From an uncultured Clostridia bacterium (lineage in GTDB: Bacteria > Bacillota > Clostridia > Oscillospirales > Ruminococcaceae): a DNA stretch of 35,545 nucleotides. Below the pieces are notes generated by a model that saw only the letters and a list, made by a program, of their open reading frames with translations, was not told the origin of the DNA and searched no databases. Below, piece by piece: positions 24,245 through 32,800 of this stretch (its first letter is position 1; each line of letters begins with the position of its first letter). Made by a program: the position numbers and the translations under genes. The stretch is from positions 1 through 35,545 of the forward strand of contig CALXGT010000059.1 in assembly GCA_944387915.1 (NCBI GenBank). Direction: 5' to 3'.

Positions 24245-25729
24245 ATGAAAATGCCTGGTTTTGATAATAAAAAATACATTGCGCTCCAATCGGAGCAGAT
24301 CAAAAAACGGATCGGAGAGTTTGGCGGAAAGCTGTATCTGGAATTCGGTGGGAAGCTGTTTGACGATTATCATGCATCCCGAGTGCTTCCCGGATTCGAA
24401 CCGGATAGTAAAATCCGCATGCTTTCCGAACTGAAGGACGAAGCGGAAATCGTCATTGCCATTAACGCGGCGGATATTGAAAAGAATAAAATTCGGGGAG
24501 ATCTGGGGATCACCTATGATTTGGACGTGCTCCGCCTCATCGACGCATTTCGAAGCTTCGATTTGTATGTGGGAAGCGTGGTGATGACCCGTTACAATGG
24601 ACAAGCCTCCGCCGACGCCTTCCAAAAACGGCTGGAATCCTTGGGGATCCCGGTTTACCGGCATTATCCCATTGAAGGGTATCCTTCGGACATCGAAAAG
24701 ATCGTAAGCGAGGACGGACTGGGACGAAACGATTACATCAAGACTTCCCGCTCCCTCATCGTCATTACGGCGCCGGGTCCCGGAAGCGGAAAGATGGCGA
24801 CCTGTTTAAGCCAGATGTATCACGACAATAAACGGGGCATCTCTTCGGGTTACGCGAAATTCGAAACTTTCCCTATCTGGAACCTTCCCTTGAAGCACCC
24901 GGTGAATCTGGCATACGAAGCGGCTACCGCCGATTTGGACGACGTCAATATGATCGACCCGTTCCATCTGGAGGCCTATAATCAGATCACCGTCAACTAC
25001 AACCGGGACATCGAGATTTTTCCGGTCCTTTCGGCGATCTTAAAACGAATCAACGGCAGTTCCATCTACCATTCTCCCACTGATATGGGCGTCAATATGG
25101 CGGGGTATTGTATCTACGACGACGAAGCGGTCAAGGAAGCCTCCCGCCAGGAGATCATCCGCCGTTACTACAAAGCGCTGGCCGCGGAGAAAAAAGGGAT
25201 GTCCGACGGCGCCGAAGGGAAAAAATTGGAGCTTTTGATGAACGCCTCCGGTATTTCCCCTACCGAGCGCGCCTGCGTCAAAGCCGCTCTCCACATCGCG
25301 AAGGAAACCGGCGAACCGGCGGCGGCGATCGAATTAAACGACGGAAGGATTGTCACGGGGAAAACCTCTTCCCTGCTCGGCGCCCTGTCCGCTATGCTGT
25401 TAAACGCGTTAAAGGTGTTAGGCGGGATCGACGACAAGGTAGATTTGATTTCCCCCTATGTCATTGAACCGTTAGGCGATTTAAAGGTCAATCATCTGGG
25501 AAGCCAAAATCCCAGGCTTCATATTGACGAAGTACTCATCGCCTTGGCGATTTGCGCCGCCCAAGATCCAAACGCCAAAACGGCGTTGGCGCAGTTGGAT
25601 AAGCTCAAAGGCTGTCAGGTCCATTCCTCGGTCATCATCTCCTCTCAGGACGAAGATACCTTCAAGCGTCTTTCGGTGGATGTGACCTGTGAAGCGGTGT
25701 ATCAGACGGAAAAGCTGTATCATAAATAA
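24245..25729 (+). CDS. DUF1846 family protein (494 aa)
   Basis: Matches the conserved DUF1846 family of Firmicutes by its opening (PGFDNKKYIALQSEQIKKRI), FGGKLFDDYHASRVLPGF and ITAPGPGSGKMATCLSQMYHD. The GPGSGK stretch (~178-183) resembles a nucleotide-binding loop. The family is structurally characterised but has no settled function. Length is standard. ATG 24245 is chosen (GGAGGGG at 7 nt); TTG 24242 is also in frame. It is cytoplasmic, with no membrane segments. A single-gene unit between a promoter and a terminator. Confidence 0.9.
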   Translation: MKMPGFDNKKYIALQSEQIKKRIGEFGGKLYLEFGGKLFDDYHASRVLPGFEPDSKIRMLSELKDEAEIVIAINAADIEKNKIRGDLGITYDLDVLRLIDAFRSFDLYVGSVVMTRYNGQASADAFQKRLESLGIPVYRHYPIEGYPSDIEKIVSEDGLGRNDYIKTSRSLIVITAPGPGSGKMATCLSQMYHDNKRGISSGYAKFETFPIWNLPLKHPVNLAYEAATADLDDVNMIDPFHLEAYNQITVNYNRDIEIFPVLSAILKRINGSSIYHSPTDMGVNMAGYCIYDDEAVKEASRQEIIRRYYKALAAEKKGMSDGAEGKKLELLMNASGISPTERACVKAALHIAKETGEPAAAIELNDGRIVTGKTSSLLGALSAMLLNALKVLGGIDDKVDLISPYVIEPLGDLKVNHLGSQNPRLHIDEVLIALAICAAQDPNAKTALAQLDKLKGCQVHSSVIISSQDEDTFKRLSVDVTCEAVYQTEKLYHK

Positions 25730-25756
25730 GTTGTTTTCCGGTTTGAATCGAAAAGC

Positions 25757-25787
25757 AAAAAAGCGGAGCCTTTGGCTCCGCTTTTTT
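25757..25787. terminator. Bidirectional intrinsic terminator
   Basis: AAAAAAGCGGAGCC, loop TTT, GGCTCCGCTTTTTT. It lies between the DUF1846 gene and the converging esterase operon. Confidence 0.9.
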
Positions 25788-25794
25788 CTTTTAT

Positions 25795-27342
25795 TTAGTG
25801 TTCTACCTTGCCGCTTCCAAAGGTAAAGGCAGGGGCAATCTCATGATAAAGCTTCATCAGCTCATGGTCGAAGTTATGTCTCGCTTCGCACTTCTTGTCG
25901 AAAATCATGGTCACTTCGTCGCCAGGTTTGCAGGCATCCCAAGTGGGAAGGCCGCAATGGCTGGGATTGCCGGAACGGGCAAAGTTGATCCACGCGCCGA
26001 AGATTTGATCCTGTAACTCATCGGTAACGCCGGTCTCGTTGCAAACCGCGACCCGCTCCGCGTTGTAGAATACGAAGGGGATCTCGGAGCAGTGCCACGC
26101 AGGACGGCCGCCGTCGATGGGGAACTGATAAGCAAAGATATAGGAATAAGTCGGCGCCGAGCAAGTCTTGGTCCGCTCCTCGATGTACTGCTGGGAGGGA
26201 ATCCGGAAGACATTGTCCAAAGACATCGCGTAGGTCAGATTCTTTCCGGGATACGCTTTCTTATAAAGCTCCGCAAGCTCTCCGGCTCTCTCGCCGAAAT
26301 GATTCTTCAGCAAAGCGAGGATCTCGTCTTCGCTCATCTCGAAGCGGTTTTCCACCAAAGGACCAAAGGCAAATTCGCACATGACCGAACCGATCATGAC
26401 GGGAACCGTCTTGGCATGCTCGGTAAAGCCCACTTTTCTGGGAGCGCCCATATAGAAATCATCCGCCATAGGATGGTTGCCGATATAATAACCTTTGGCC
26501 GCGAGTTCGGGGCTTACCTTCTTATAGGCTTCCGCCATCTTCCAGTAAGCGACCGTCTCTAACTTCTCGACGTCGCCTTCCTCGTAACCCAGCTCTTTAA
26601 GCATAGCGTTTACGATCATCGTTCCGTCGCCCTCAGGCTCTTTGAGGATATCCGCTTCACCGCTCTGGACGATACCGCGATGGAACAATCCGTCCGCCGC
26701 AGGAGTCTGGAGCAGGCAGGTCACCTTCATACCGCCGCCGGACTGGCCGAAGATGGTTACATTATCGGGATCGCCGCCGAATGCCGCGATGTTGTCGTGT
26801 ACCCATTTCAACGCCGCTACCATATCGCCGTTACCGGCGTTGGCGGAGTTTTTATATTTCTCGCCGAAGGGAGAAAGGTCCATATAACCTAAAATGTTAA
26901 GACGATGGTTCACGGTCACAACCACCACATCGCCTTTGCGGCTCATATTGTCGCCTTCATAAGCGACCTGCTCAATGGAAGAGCCCGCCGAGAATCCGCC
27001 GCCATGGAACCACACTAAAACCGGTTTCTTGGCGTCCTTGCAAAGAGACTGGGTCCAGATATTGAGGTACTGGCAGTTTTCGTCCATCGGCCAGTAACGG
27101 TGCGGAACCATCAGCTCGTTAGACGGAGAATCCTGATTGAGCATAGGGCAGACATAGCCGTAACCCATCGCGTTTTTGATGCCTTCCCAAGGCTCCACCT
27201 CGGTGGGCATCTGGAAACGTTTGGCGTCCGCGTATTTGATTCCATGGAAGGTATAGGTACCGTCCACCACAAAGCCTCTGATCTTACCGGCTTTGGTCTG
27301 AACGATGGGTTCTGTATGAGAACAGGTAAAAAGTTTAGCCAT
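25795..27342 (-). CDS. Type-B carboxylesterase, downstream paralogue (515 aa)
   Basis: Alpha/beta hydrolase with oxyanion HGGG (113-116) and nucleophile elbow GQSGGG (Ser201) in place of the more usual GESAGG. A likely acid is in SVMCEFAFGP and a likely catalytic His is in AWHCSEIPFVF. No signal peptide. It closely resembles the upstream gene at 27370-28926 along its whole length (shared blocks YADAKRF, PHRYWPMDENCQYLN, NHRLNILGYMD, GDPDNVTIFGQSGGG), so the two are tandem duplicates. AGGAGG precedes the start. Second gene of the pair, 27 nt after the first, ending at the terminator. Substrate unknown. Confidence 0.93.
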   Translation of the reverse strand: MAKLFTCSHTEPIVQTKAGKIRGFVVDGTYTFHGIKYADAKRFQMPTEVEPWEGIKNAMGYGYVCPMLNQDSPSNELMVPHRYWPMDENCQYLNIWTQSLCKDAKKPVLVWFHGGGFSAGSSIEQVAYEGDNMSRKGDVVVVTVNHRLNILGYMDLSPFGEKYKNSANAGNGDMVAALKWVHDNIAAFGGDPDNVTIFGQSGGGMKVTCLLQTPAADGLFHRGIVQSGEADILKEPEGDGTMIVNAMLKELGYEEGDVEKLETVAYWKMAEAYKKVSPELAAKGYYIGNHPMADDFYMGAPRKVGFTEHAKTVPVMIGSVMCEFAFGPLVENRFEMSEDEILALLKNHFGERAGELAELYKKAYPGKNLTYAMSLDNVFRIPSQQYIEERTKTCSAPTYSYIFAYQFPIDGGRPAWHCSEIPFVFYNAERVAVCNETGVTDELQDQIFGAWINFARSGNPSHCGLPTWDACKPGDEVTMIFDKKCEARHNFDHELMKLYHEIAPAFTFGSGKVEH

Positions 27343-27369
27343 GATTCTTTCCTCCTGACAAATCGTTAA

Positions 27370-28926
27370 TTAGTGCAGCATATGGCCGCTGTCGCCAACC
27401 TCTTTGATGGTGGCGTTCTTCAGCGCTTCGATCAGCTCATCGTCCACATCGACCTTTACTTCGCAAACCTCGTCAAACAGCATGGTGGGCATCTCATCCT
27501 TGGTGGCAGGAGCCCACTCGGGAATACCGGGATGGTTGGGGTTGCCATAGCGAGCGAAGTTTACCCAGCAGGAGCTGATTTGCTCTTCCAGACGATCGGA
27601 AACGCCGGGAAGGTTGCAAATGGGCACTCTCGCCGTATTGTGGAACACAAAGGGGATCTCGGAGCAATGCCACGCGGGATGGCCGCCTTCGTAGGGGAAA
27701 TCATAAGTAAACAGATAGTTATAGGTGGGCGCTTCGGTATGGGCACCTTTTTTCTTTACAAAATCTTTGGTGCCGGGACGGCTAAAGGAGTCGTAGAACA
27801 AAACATCGGTAAGGTTTTTGCGGGGGAACGCCTTCCGAAACGCCTTGATGATCGCGTCCGCATTGGTGTATTTCGCATCAACCATGGCCTCTTGCTCCGC
27901 GTCGGAGAGGGCCCATTTGTTTTCCACACCGGGTCCGAATCCCATTTCCGCCATAACCGTTCCCACCATAACGGGGATGGTTTTCGCATGATCGGTAAAG
28001 CCCACTTTTCTGGGATCGCCCACATACCAGCCGTTGGCGATAGGTCCGCTTCCGCCGGCATAGAAGCCCGCCTTCGTCACTTCGGGAGCTACTTTATTGT
28101 ACGCTTCCGCCAATGCCACATAAGGAACGGTAATCAGTTTTTCAAACTCGTTCTCTCCGTAGCCCAGCTCTTTAAGCAACGCCGCAGCGATCGCTTTACC
28201 ACCATCATAAGTCACTTTCGGCTCGGGAAAATCACCGACGCCGGATTGGATAATTCCCTTTTGGAACAATCCGTCCGCCGCGGGAATCTGCATCAGGGTA
28301 TATACTTTTCCGCCGCCGCCGGACTGGCCGAAAATGGTTACGTTATCGGGATCGCCGCCGAATGCCGCGATGTTGTCTTTAATCCATTGAAGAGAAGCCA
28401 CCAAATCGGCGCTTCCCGCGTTACCGGAGTTTTTATATTTCTCGCCGAAAGCGGAGAAATCCATATAGCCCAAAATGTTCAGGCGATGGTTTACTGTTAC
28501 TACAACCACATCGCCGTATTTGCAAAGAGCGTCGCCTTCGTAAGCGACCTGCTCAATGCCGGAGCCCGCCGCAAATCCGCCGCCATGGAACCATACCAAA
28601 ACCGGTTTCTTGGCGTTTTCGCAAACCGACTGGGTCCAAACGTTCAGATACTGGCAATTTTCGTCCATAGGCCAGTACCGATGGGGCACCATCTGGTCAT
28701 TGCCGTGAGGCACGTCCTGATGCAGCATGGGAGAAGCGTATCCATACGCCAAGGCCGTTTTGACCCCTTCCCAGGGCTGTACGGGAACAGGCTGCTCGAA
28801 ACGCTTCGCATCAGCATATTTGATGCCGTAGAAGGTGTAAATTCCGTCCAGGATAAAGCCTCTGAGTTTACCGGCTTTGGTCTGGACTACCGCGTCATTG
28901 GGACCGCAGACAAAATTTCTTGCCAT
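27370..28926 (-). CDS. Type-B carboxylesterase, upstream paralogue (518 aa)
   Basis: Same family and architecture as its downstream neighbour: HGGG (114-117), GQSGGG with Ser202, AWHCSEIPFVF near the C-terminus. Differences cluster in the middle (about residues 215-340), the part that shapes the substrate pocket in this family, so the duplicates may have diverged in specificity. Start 28926 is preferred (AGGAGG at 8 nt); an ATG two codons earlier sits too close to the ribosome site. A long open frame on the opposite strand (27373-28956) is codon-aligned and is treated as a shadow. First gene of the pair, divergent from the HAD gene. Confidence 0.93.
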   Translation of the reverse strand: MARNFVCGPNDAVVQTKAGKLRGFILDGIYTFYGIKYADAKRFEQPVPVQPWEGVKTALAYGYASPMLHQDVPHGNDQMVPHRYWPMDENCQYLNVWTQSVCENAKKPVLVWFHGGGFAAGSGIEQVAYEGDALCKYGDVVVVTVNHRLNILGYMDFSAFGEKYKNSGNAGSADLVASLQWIKDNIAAFGGDPDNVTIFGQSGGGGKVYTLMQIPAADGLFQKGIIQSGVGDFPEPKVTYDGGKAIAAALLKELGYGENEFEKLITVPYVALAEAYNKVAPEVTKAGFYAGGSGPIANGWYVGDPRKVGFTDHAKTIPVMVGTVMAEMGFGPGVENKWALSDAEQEAMVDAKYTNADAIIKAFRKAFPRKNLTDVLFYDSFSRPGTKDFVKKKGAHTEAPTYNYLFTYDFPYEGGHPAWHCSEIPFVFHNTARVPICNLPGVSDRLEEQISSCWVNFARYGNPNHPGIPEWAPATKDEMPTMLFDEVCEVKVDVDDELIEALKNATIKEVGDSGHMLH

Positions 28927-29000
28927 AAACATTTCCTCCTAAACAATATGGTGTGATCAGACATTCGTCTATCTTTGTTCTATAAGACTGTCTACAAACA

Positions 29001-29028
29001 ATTATACCAGAATCCAAATTGATTACAA
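29001..29028 (-). promoter_or_regulatory. Promoter of the tandem carboxylesterases
   Basis: Minus strand TTGTAA (29023-29028), a 16-bp spacer, and TATAAT (29001-29006). The leader of ~70 nt contains small AGAC/GTCT repeats. No recognised riboswitch is present. Confidence 0.55.
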
Positions 29029-29157
29029 TTCGGTAAAAGAGAAATTTTTGAAAAATTTTTTTGTGTAATAAGTAAAAAATTAAATTTTCTACTATAAAAT
29101 TCCTGTATATTCCCGCAAGAAAACTTTTGTTATACCGCCCGAAAAGCAAAAGAGCGA

Positions 29158-29186
29158 TTGTCTCCCCTTTTTCTTTGTGTTACAAT
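29158..29186 (+). promoter_or_regulatory. Promoter of the HAD phosphatase gene
   Basis: TTGTCT (29158-29163), a 17-bp spacer, and TACAAT (29181-29186). Confidence 0.6.
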
Positions 29187-29227
29187 AAAGAAAAACCTTT
29201 CTACAATAGTAAGGGAGAAAGAAAAAT

Positions 29228-30067
29228 ATGACAAAAACAAAGTACATTTTTTTGGATATTGACGGTACCTTAATTCCTTTTGGCCAAAAGATCCCCGATT
29301 CCGCCAAAAAAGCGCTGACCTTGGCGGCAAAAAAGGGACATAAGCTGTTTATCGCCACCGGAAGAAGCTTATTTGACATTCCCAAAGCCCTTACATCCCT
29401 TCCTTTTTCCGGTATCGTCTGCGCCGAGGGAAATCATATCGAAGCAGACCAAAAGGTGCTGCTCCATCATCCCATTCCCGACGAGGATCTCAAAAACGCT
29501 TTGGATTTTCTCATCGGGGAAAATGCCGCCTTCTTTTTGCAGGCAAACCATGGCACCTACACCAACCCCTATTCGGAAAACCGGCAAAGGGAGCTTCGGA
29601 AAAAAATCTCCGGAGAAGAGGCGCCCAAAGGGGTCAACGATTTTCGCAAGCTGGAATTTCCCCCTTACGCCATCGTGGATGACCTTTATCTTTCCGACAT
29701 CAATAAAATCTGGATCGTCGATTGTCCCCTGACCCCTAAGGAGATGGAAGAAAAATTCTACGGACGGTTCCGGGTGGTAGAGACCGACGTATCCAAAATG
29801 GGCGGGAAAAACAGCTGTGAAATGACGCCGTTCGGCCACACCAAGGCGGAGGGCATTAAACGGGTCCTCGATTATTATCATGCGGACGAAACAGACACCT
29901 TTGCCTTCGGAGACGATCTAAACGATCGGGAAATGATCGCTTTGGCGGGCGTAGGCGTCGCCATGGGGAACGGAAAGGACGCGGTGAAAGCCATCGCCGA
30001 TTTTGTAACCGCCCCCGTGGACCAGGACGGGATCTACCTCGCCTTTGAACGATACGGTTTGCTGTAA
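29228..30067 (+). CDS. Cof-type HAD-superfamily hydrolase (279 aa)
   Basis: Cytoplasmic phosphatase of the HAD IIB (Cof/YbiV-like) type. Motif I FLDIDGT with nucleophile Asp10 and acid Asp12, motif II ATGRS (43-47), motif III Lys206 in TKAEGI, and motif IV GDDLND (228-233) are all present. A cap domain lies between motifs II and III, as expected. Relatives dephosphorylate sugar phosphates, FMN or PLP. The substrate cannot be told here. GGGAG precedes the ATG. A single-gene unit ending at a strong terminator. Confidence 0.92.
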   Translation: MTKTKYIFLDIDGTLIPFGQKIPDSAKKALTLAAKKGHKLFIATGRSLFDIPKALTSLPFSGIVCAEGNHIEADQKVLLHHPIPDEDLKNALDFLIGENAAFFLQANHGTYTNPYSENRQRELRKKISGEEAPKGVNDFRKLEFPPYAIVDDLYLSDINKIWIVDCPLTPKEMEEKFYGRFRVVETDVSKMGGKNSCEMTPFGHTKAEGIKRVLDYYHADETDTFAFGDDLNDREMIALAGVGVAMGNGKDAVKAIADFVTAPVDQDGIYLAFERYGLL

Positions 30068-30070
30068 AGA

Positions 30071-30104
30071 AAAAAGGATCTTCGAGCAAACGAAGATCCT
30101 TTTT
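30071..30104. terminator. Bidirectional intrinsic terminator
   Basis: AAAAAGGATCTTCG, loop AGCAAA, CGAAGATCCTTTTT. It separates the HAD gene from the converging sulfur-redox fusion gene. Confidence 0.9.
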
Positions 30105-30122
30105 GTGTTTATAGGAAACAGC

Positions 30123-32690
30123 TTAACAGGTCGCCCCGCCGGTTACCGTTTTCTCCAAAATCGAGGATTTCTCGATGGTGCCGTGGAGCAATTTGTCCTC
30201 CACATAATCGAATCCCAGCCGGTCAATGGTATCCGCAAACCGCTCGCCGGTAATTCCCTCGTCCCGGAAGAACAAAATCGCCCGCTCTACCAAATCGAGG
30301 ACTTCCTCTTCACTGGTCAAAATTTTAGAAAGAGGACGGCCGTTGGCTACCTTTTTGCCCCATCTTCCGCCGATGTAGATCCGATAGCCGTTGACATACT
30401 CCTCGGTGACGCCGAAAGGACATTTTCCGCGGCATCTTCCGCAGGAATTACATGCGTCCATATCCACCTTGAGCATCTTGTCTTCCACGGTAGCTACCTT
30501 GATGGGACAAGCCGCTTCCACCTGGCACTTGGCGCAGCCGCGGCATTTGGAGAAGTCGAACTGGGGAACCATCTGCCCCACGATTCCAATGTCATTCAAA
30601 TTGGGTTTGACACAGTTATTGGGACAGCCGCCCACAGCGATCTTGAATTTATGAGGCAAGGTCACACTGTGGTACCCTTTATAGAAACGCTCATGAAGCT
30701 TTTCGCTCAAACCGAAGGTATCGATCAATCCGTACTGGCAGGTAGTTCCCTTACAGGACACCACCGGGCGCACCAGAGAACCGGTACCGCCGGTCTCCAG
30801 GCCGTTTTCCTTCAAATACTCCATCAGCGGATCAATATTGACATAGGGCACGCCTTGAATCTCCATGGTGAGACGGGTCGTCATGGTCACTTCCCCGCTT
30901 CCGAACCGTTCCGCCGCCTCCGCGATAGCGCGGTGCTGCTCTGCGGTGATCTTGCCGTTTCGGGTGATAACTCTGGCGTTAAAAACGTCGCCAAATCGTT
31001 TATCCTGCAAAAATCCAAGTCCCTTGACCCGTTTGATCTCCTCGGCGGGAAGCTTGCTTCCCGAAGGGAACGAAGGTTTCACTACGTTAAAGGTCGCGCC
31101 GCCCTCTAACACCTTGGTATTCTCGTATCCGAGAGCGCGAAGCCGATTCTGAAGCAGATAGCCTCTCTTCCCTCTGGCACAGACCAACAGCAGCTTTTCG
31201 TCCTTCTGATATTTTTTCGCTTCCTCTTCCACTTTGGAAAGATCCATCCAAGTGGCGCCGGGAATGGTGGGCGCGGGATGGGCGTCAATGAGACGGTACT
31301 CTTTGGCGGCGCCGTTTGCGTACTCCACCGGCGTAAAGGAAGAAAGCTTCCCTTCCATTTTATTGCTCAGTACGCTGCATGCCACGGCAAAGGGGGAAAT
31401 GGCCGTAGAAAAGGGAGGAGCGTAAGCAAAGTCCATGGAAATAAAGTCCTCGATCTTCGCGTTGAAAGAAATACCGGTAACAGCGATATCCGCCATCTTG
31501 TCTACCGCGCCGGCGCCGATGACCTGCATTCCCAAAAGGCGATGGGTCGCCCGGTCGGCAATCACCTTGGTGAGAAAACTGGACGCGCCCGGATAATAAT
31601 GGGCTTTATCGTCGCTGACGACCACCGCCGTCACGGGATCAAATCCCGCATCCGCCGCCTGCTTTTCGGTAAGTCCCGTTCTCGCGGCATTCAAATCGGA
31701 AAACAGCTTTACAACGCCGGTGCCGAGACATCCGGGATAGGTGGTTTCTTCCCCGCCGAGATTCAACGCCAATATCCTTCCGGCGATATTAGCGGTAGAA
31801 CCCATTGCCGACCATTGTCCTTTACCGGTAAGCCGGTTTTTCACCAACGCGCAGTCTCCCACCGCGTAGATATGAGGAAGATTGGTCCGCTGGAAAGCAT
31901 CGGTAACGATGCATCCTTTTTTCATATCTAAGCCGATGCCCTGGAGAAAGTCGGTAGCGGGACGAATCCCCACCGCCAGTACCACCAGATCCGTTTCCAC
32001 CGTCCCGGTGCTGGTAACAACGTTTTGAACGCTTCCTTCGCCGCCGATGCGCTGGAGCGCCGTTTTTAAGACAATATGCATCCCTTTGCCTTGAAGAACC
32101 CGGCGAAGATAATTGGCCATTTCCTCATCGAAAACGTTGGGGAGAATCTGATCTTCCATGTCCATGACGGTTACATTCAGCCCCTTGGACATCAGGTTTT
32201 CCGCCACTTCCATGCCAATAAAGCCGGCGCCCACAACCACCGCCTGTCTACAGTGGTTTTCCTCTACATATTTTCTCATCCCAATGGCGTCCTCAGGAGT
32301 CCGTACGGTAAATACGCCTTCCAGTCTGGTCCCTTCCACCTTGGGGACCACCGGATTTGCGCCTACCGCCAAAATCAGCTCGTCGTAGGAGACTTCCTCC
32401 ACGCCGTTACTGGAAACGGTAATGGTTTTTTTCGAGGGATCCACCGACAAAACCTCGCTTAAAACCCGTACCTTCGCACCGGTCAAACCGGTAAATTTCT
32501 CCGGCGTATTGACGATAAGCGCATCCTCGCTTTGAATGGTGCCGCCGATGTAATAAGGAAGGCCGCATCCCGCGTAAGAAATGTTTTCCCCCTTGGCATA
32601 AATGATGATCTCATCATCCGAACGTTCGCGTTTTAATTTGGCTGCGACCTTGGTACCGGCCGCCACGCCGCCGACAATCACGATTTTCAT
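30123..32690 (-). CDS. CoA-disulfide-reductase / rhodanese / AsrC-type sulfite reductase fusion (855 aa)
   Basis: Three modules are visible. Residues 1-450 are a CoA-disulfide-reductase-like flavoprotein: FAD site VGGVAAG (6-12), redox Cys42 in YAGCGLPYY, NAD site GAGFIG (154-159), and GDC (278-280). Residues ~460-535 are a rhodanese domain with Cys504 in VCARGKRG. Residues ~565-855 resemble the anaerobic sulfite reductase AsrC/Dsr fold: a ferredoxin-like half-domain, siroheme-4Fe4S cysteines 646, 651, 689 and 693, then two ferredoxin clusters (Cys716, 719, 722, 728 and 747, 750, 753, 757), then a WGKKVANGRPL and ERFADTIDRLGFD tail. The plausible role is NAD(P)H-driven reduction of sulfite or sulfane sulfur without separate AsrA/B subunits; this is inference. 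Ribosome site AAGGAG lies 9 nt upstream. Single gene, divergent from a LysR gene. Confidence 0.9.
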   Translation of the reverse strand: MKIVIVGGVAAGTKVAAKLKRERSDDEIIIYAKGENISYAGCGLPYYIGGTIQSEDALIVNTPEKFTGLTGAKVRVLSEVLSVDPSKKTITVSSNGVEEVSYDELILAVGANPVVPKVEGTRLEGVFTVRTPEDAIGMRKYVEENHCRQAVVVGAGFIGMEVAENLMSKGLNVTVMDMEDQILPNVFDEEMANYLRRVLQGKGMHIVLKTALQRIGGEGSVQNVVTSTGTVETDLVVLAVGIRPATDFLQGIGLDMKKGCIVTDAFQRTNLPHIYAVGDCALVKNRLTGKGQWSAMGSTANIAGRILALNLGGEETTYPGCLGTGVVKLFSDLNAARTGLTEKQAADAGFDPVTAVVVSDDKAHYYPGASSFLTKVIADRATHRLLGMQVIGAGAVDKMADIAVTGISFNAKIEDFISMDFAYAPPFSTAISPFAVACSVLSNKMEGKLSSFTPVEYANGAAKEYRLIDAHPAPTIPGATWMDLSKVEEEAKKYQKDEKLLLVCARGKRGYLLQNRLRALGYENTKVLEGGATFNVVKPSFPSGSKLPAEEIKRVKGLGFLQDKRFGDVFNARVITRNGKITAEQHRAIAEAAERFGSGEVTMTTRLTMEIQGVPYVNIDPLMEYLKENGLETGGTGSLVRPVVSCKGTTCQYGLIDTFGLSEKLHERFYKGYHSVTLPHKFKIAVGGCPNNCVKPNLNDIGIVGQMVPQFDFSKCRGCAKCQVEAACPIKVATVEDKMLKVDMDACNSCGRCRGKCPFGVTEEYVNGYRIYIGGRWGKKVANGRPLSKILTSEEEVLDLVERAILFFRDEGITGERFADTIDRLGFDYVEDKLLHGTIEKSSILEKTVTGGATC

Positions 32691-32726
32691 CTTGCAGGAC
32701 TCCTTTTTCTATTTTTTGTCACCTTG

Positions 32727-32755
32727 ATTATACCAAAAAAATATGATAATATCAA
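32727..32755 (-). promoter_or_regulatory. SigA-type promoter of the sulfur-redox fusion gene
   Basis: Minus strand TTGATA (32750-32755), a 17-bp spacer, and TATAAT (32727-32732), with TGG directly upstream of the -10. The -35 lies within the inverted repeat at 32738-32768. Confidence 0.75.
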
Positions 32756-32768
32756 ATTATCATATTTT
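32738..32768. promoter_or_regulatory. 13-bp perfect inverted repeat, probable LysR operator
   Basis: Arms 32738-32750 and 32756-32768 match exactly around ATCAA. The core contains ATAAT and ATTAT, fitting the T-N11-A pattern of LysR boxes. It lies between the divergent fusion gene and the LysR gene and overlaps the fusion gene's -35, so it could repress or, with inducer, activate. Confidence 0.65.
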
Positions 32769-32800
32769 ATACCTGATTATTTTATCTTATGAGGTATCTT

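Noticed and set aside
27373-28956. 527-codon open frame on the + strand, opposite the upstream carboxylesterase
   Set aside because: It is codon-aligned with the real gene, so antisense stops need TTA, CTA or TCA codons, which are rare in this gene. The protein has no family features, while the opposite strand has a full catalytic triad and a ribosome site.
30045-31109. 354-codon open frame antisense to the fusion gene
   Set aside because: It crosses the 30071-30104 terminator and has no family motifs. The opposite strand encodes the Fe-S and siroheme motifs.
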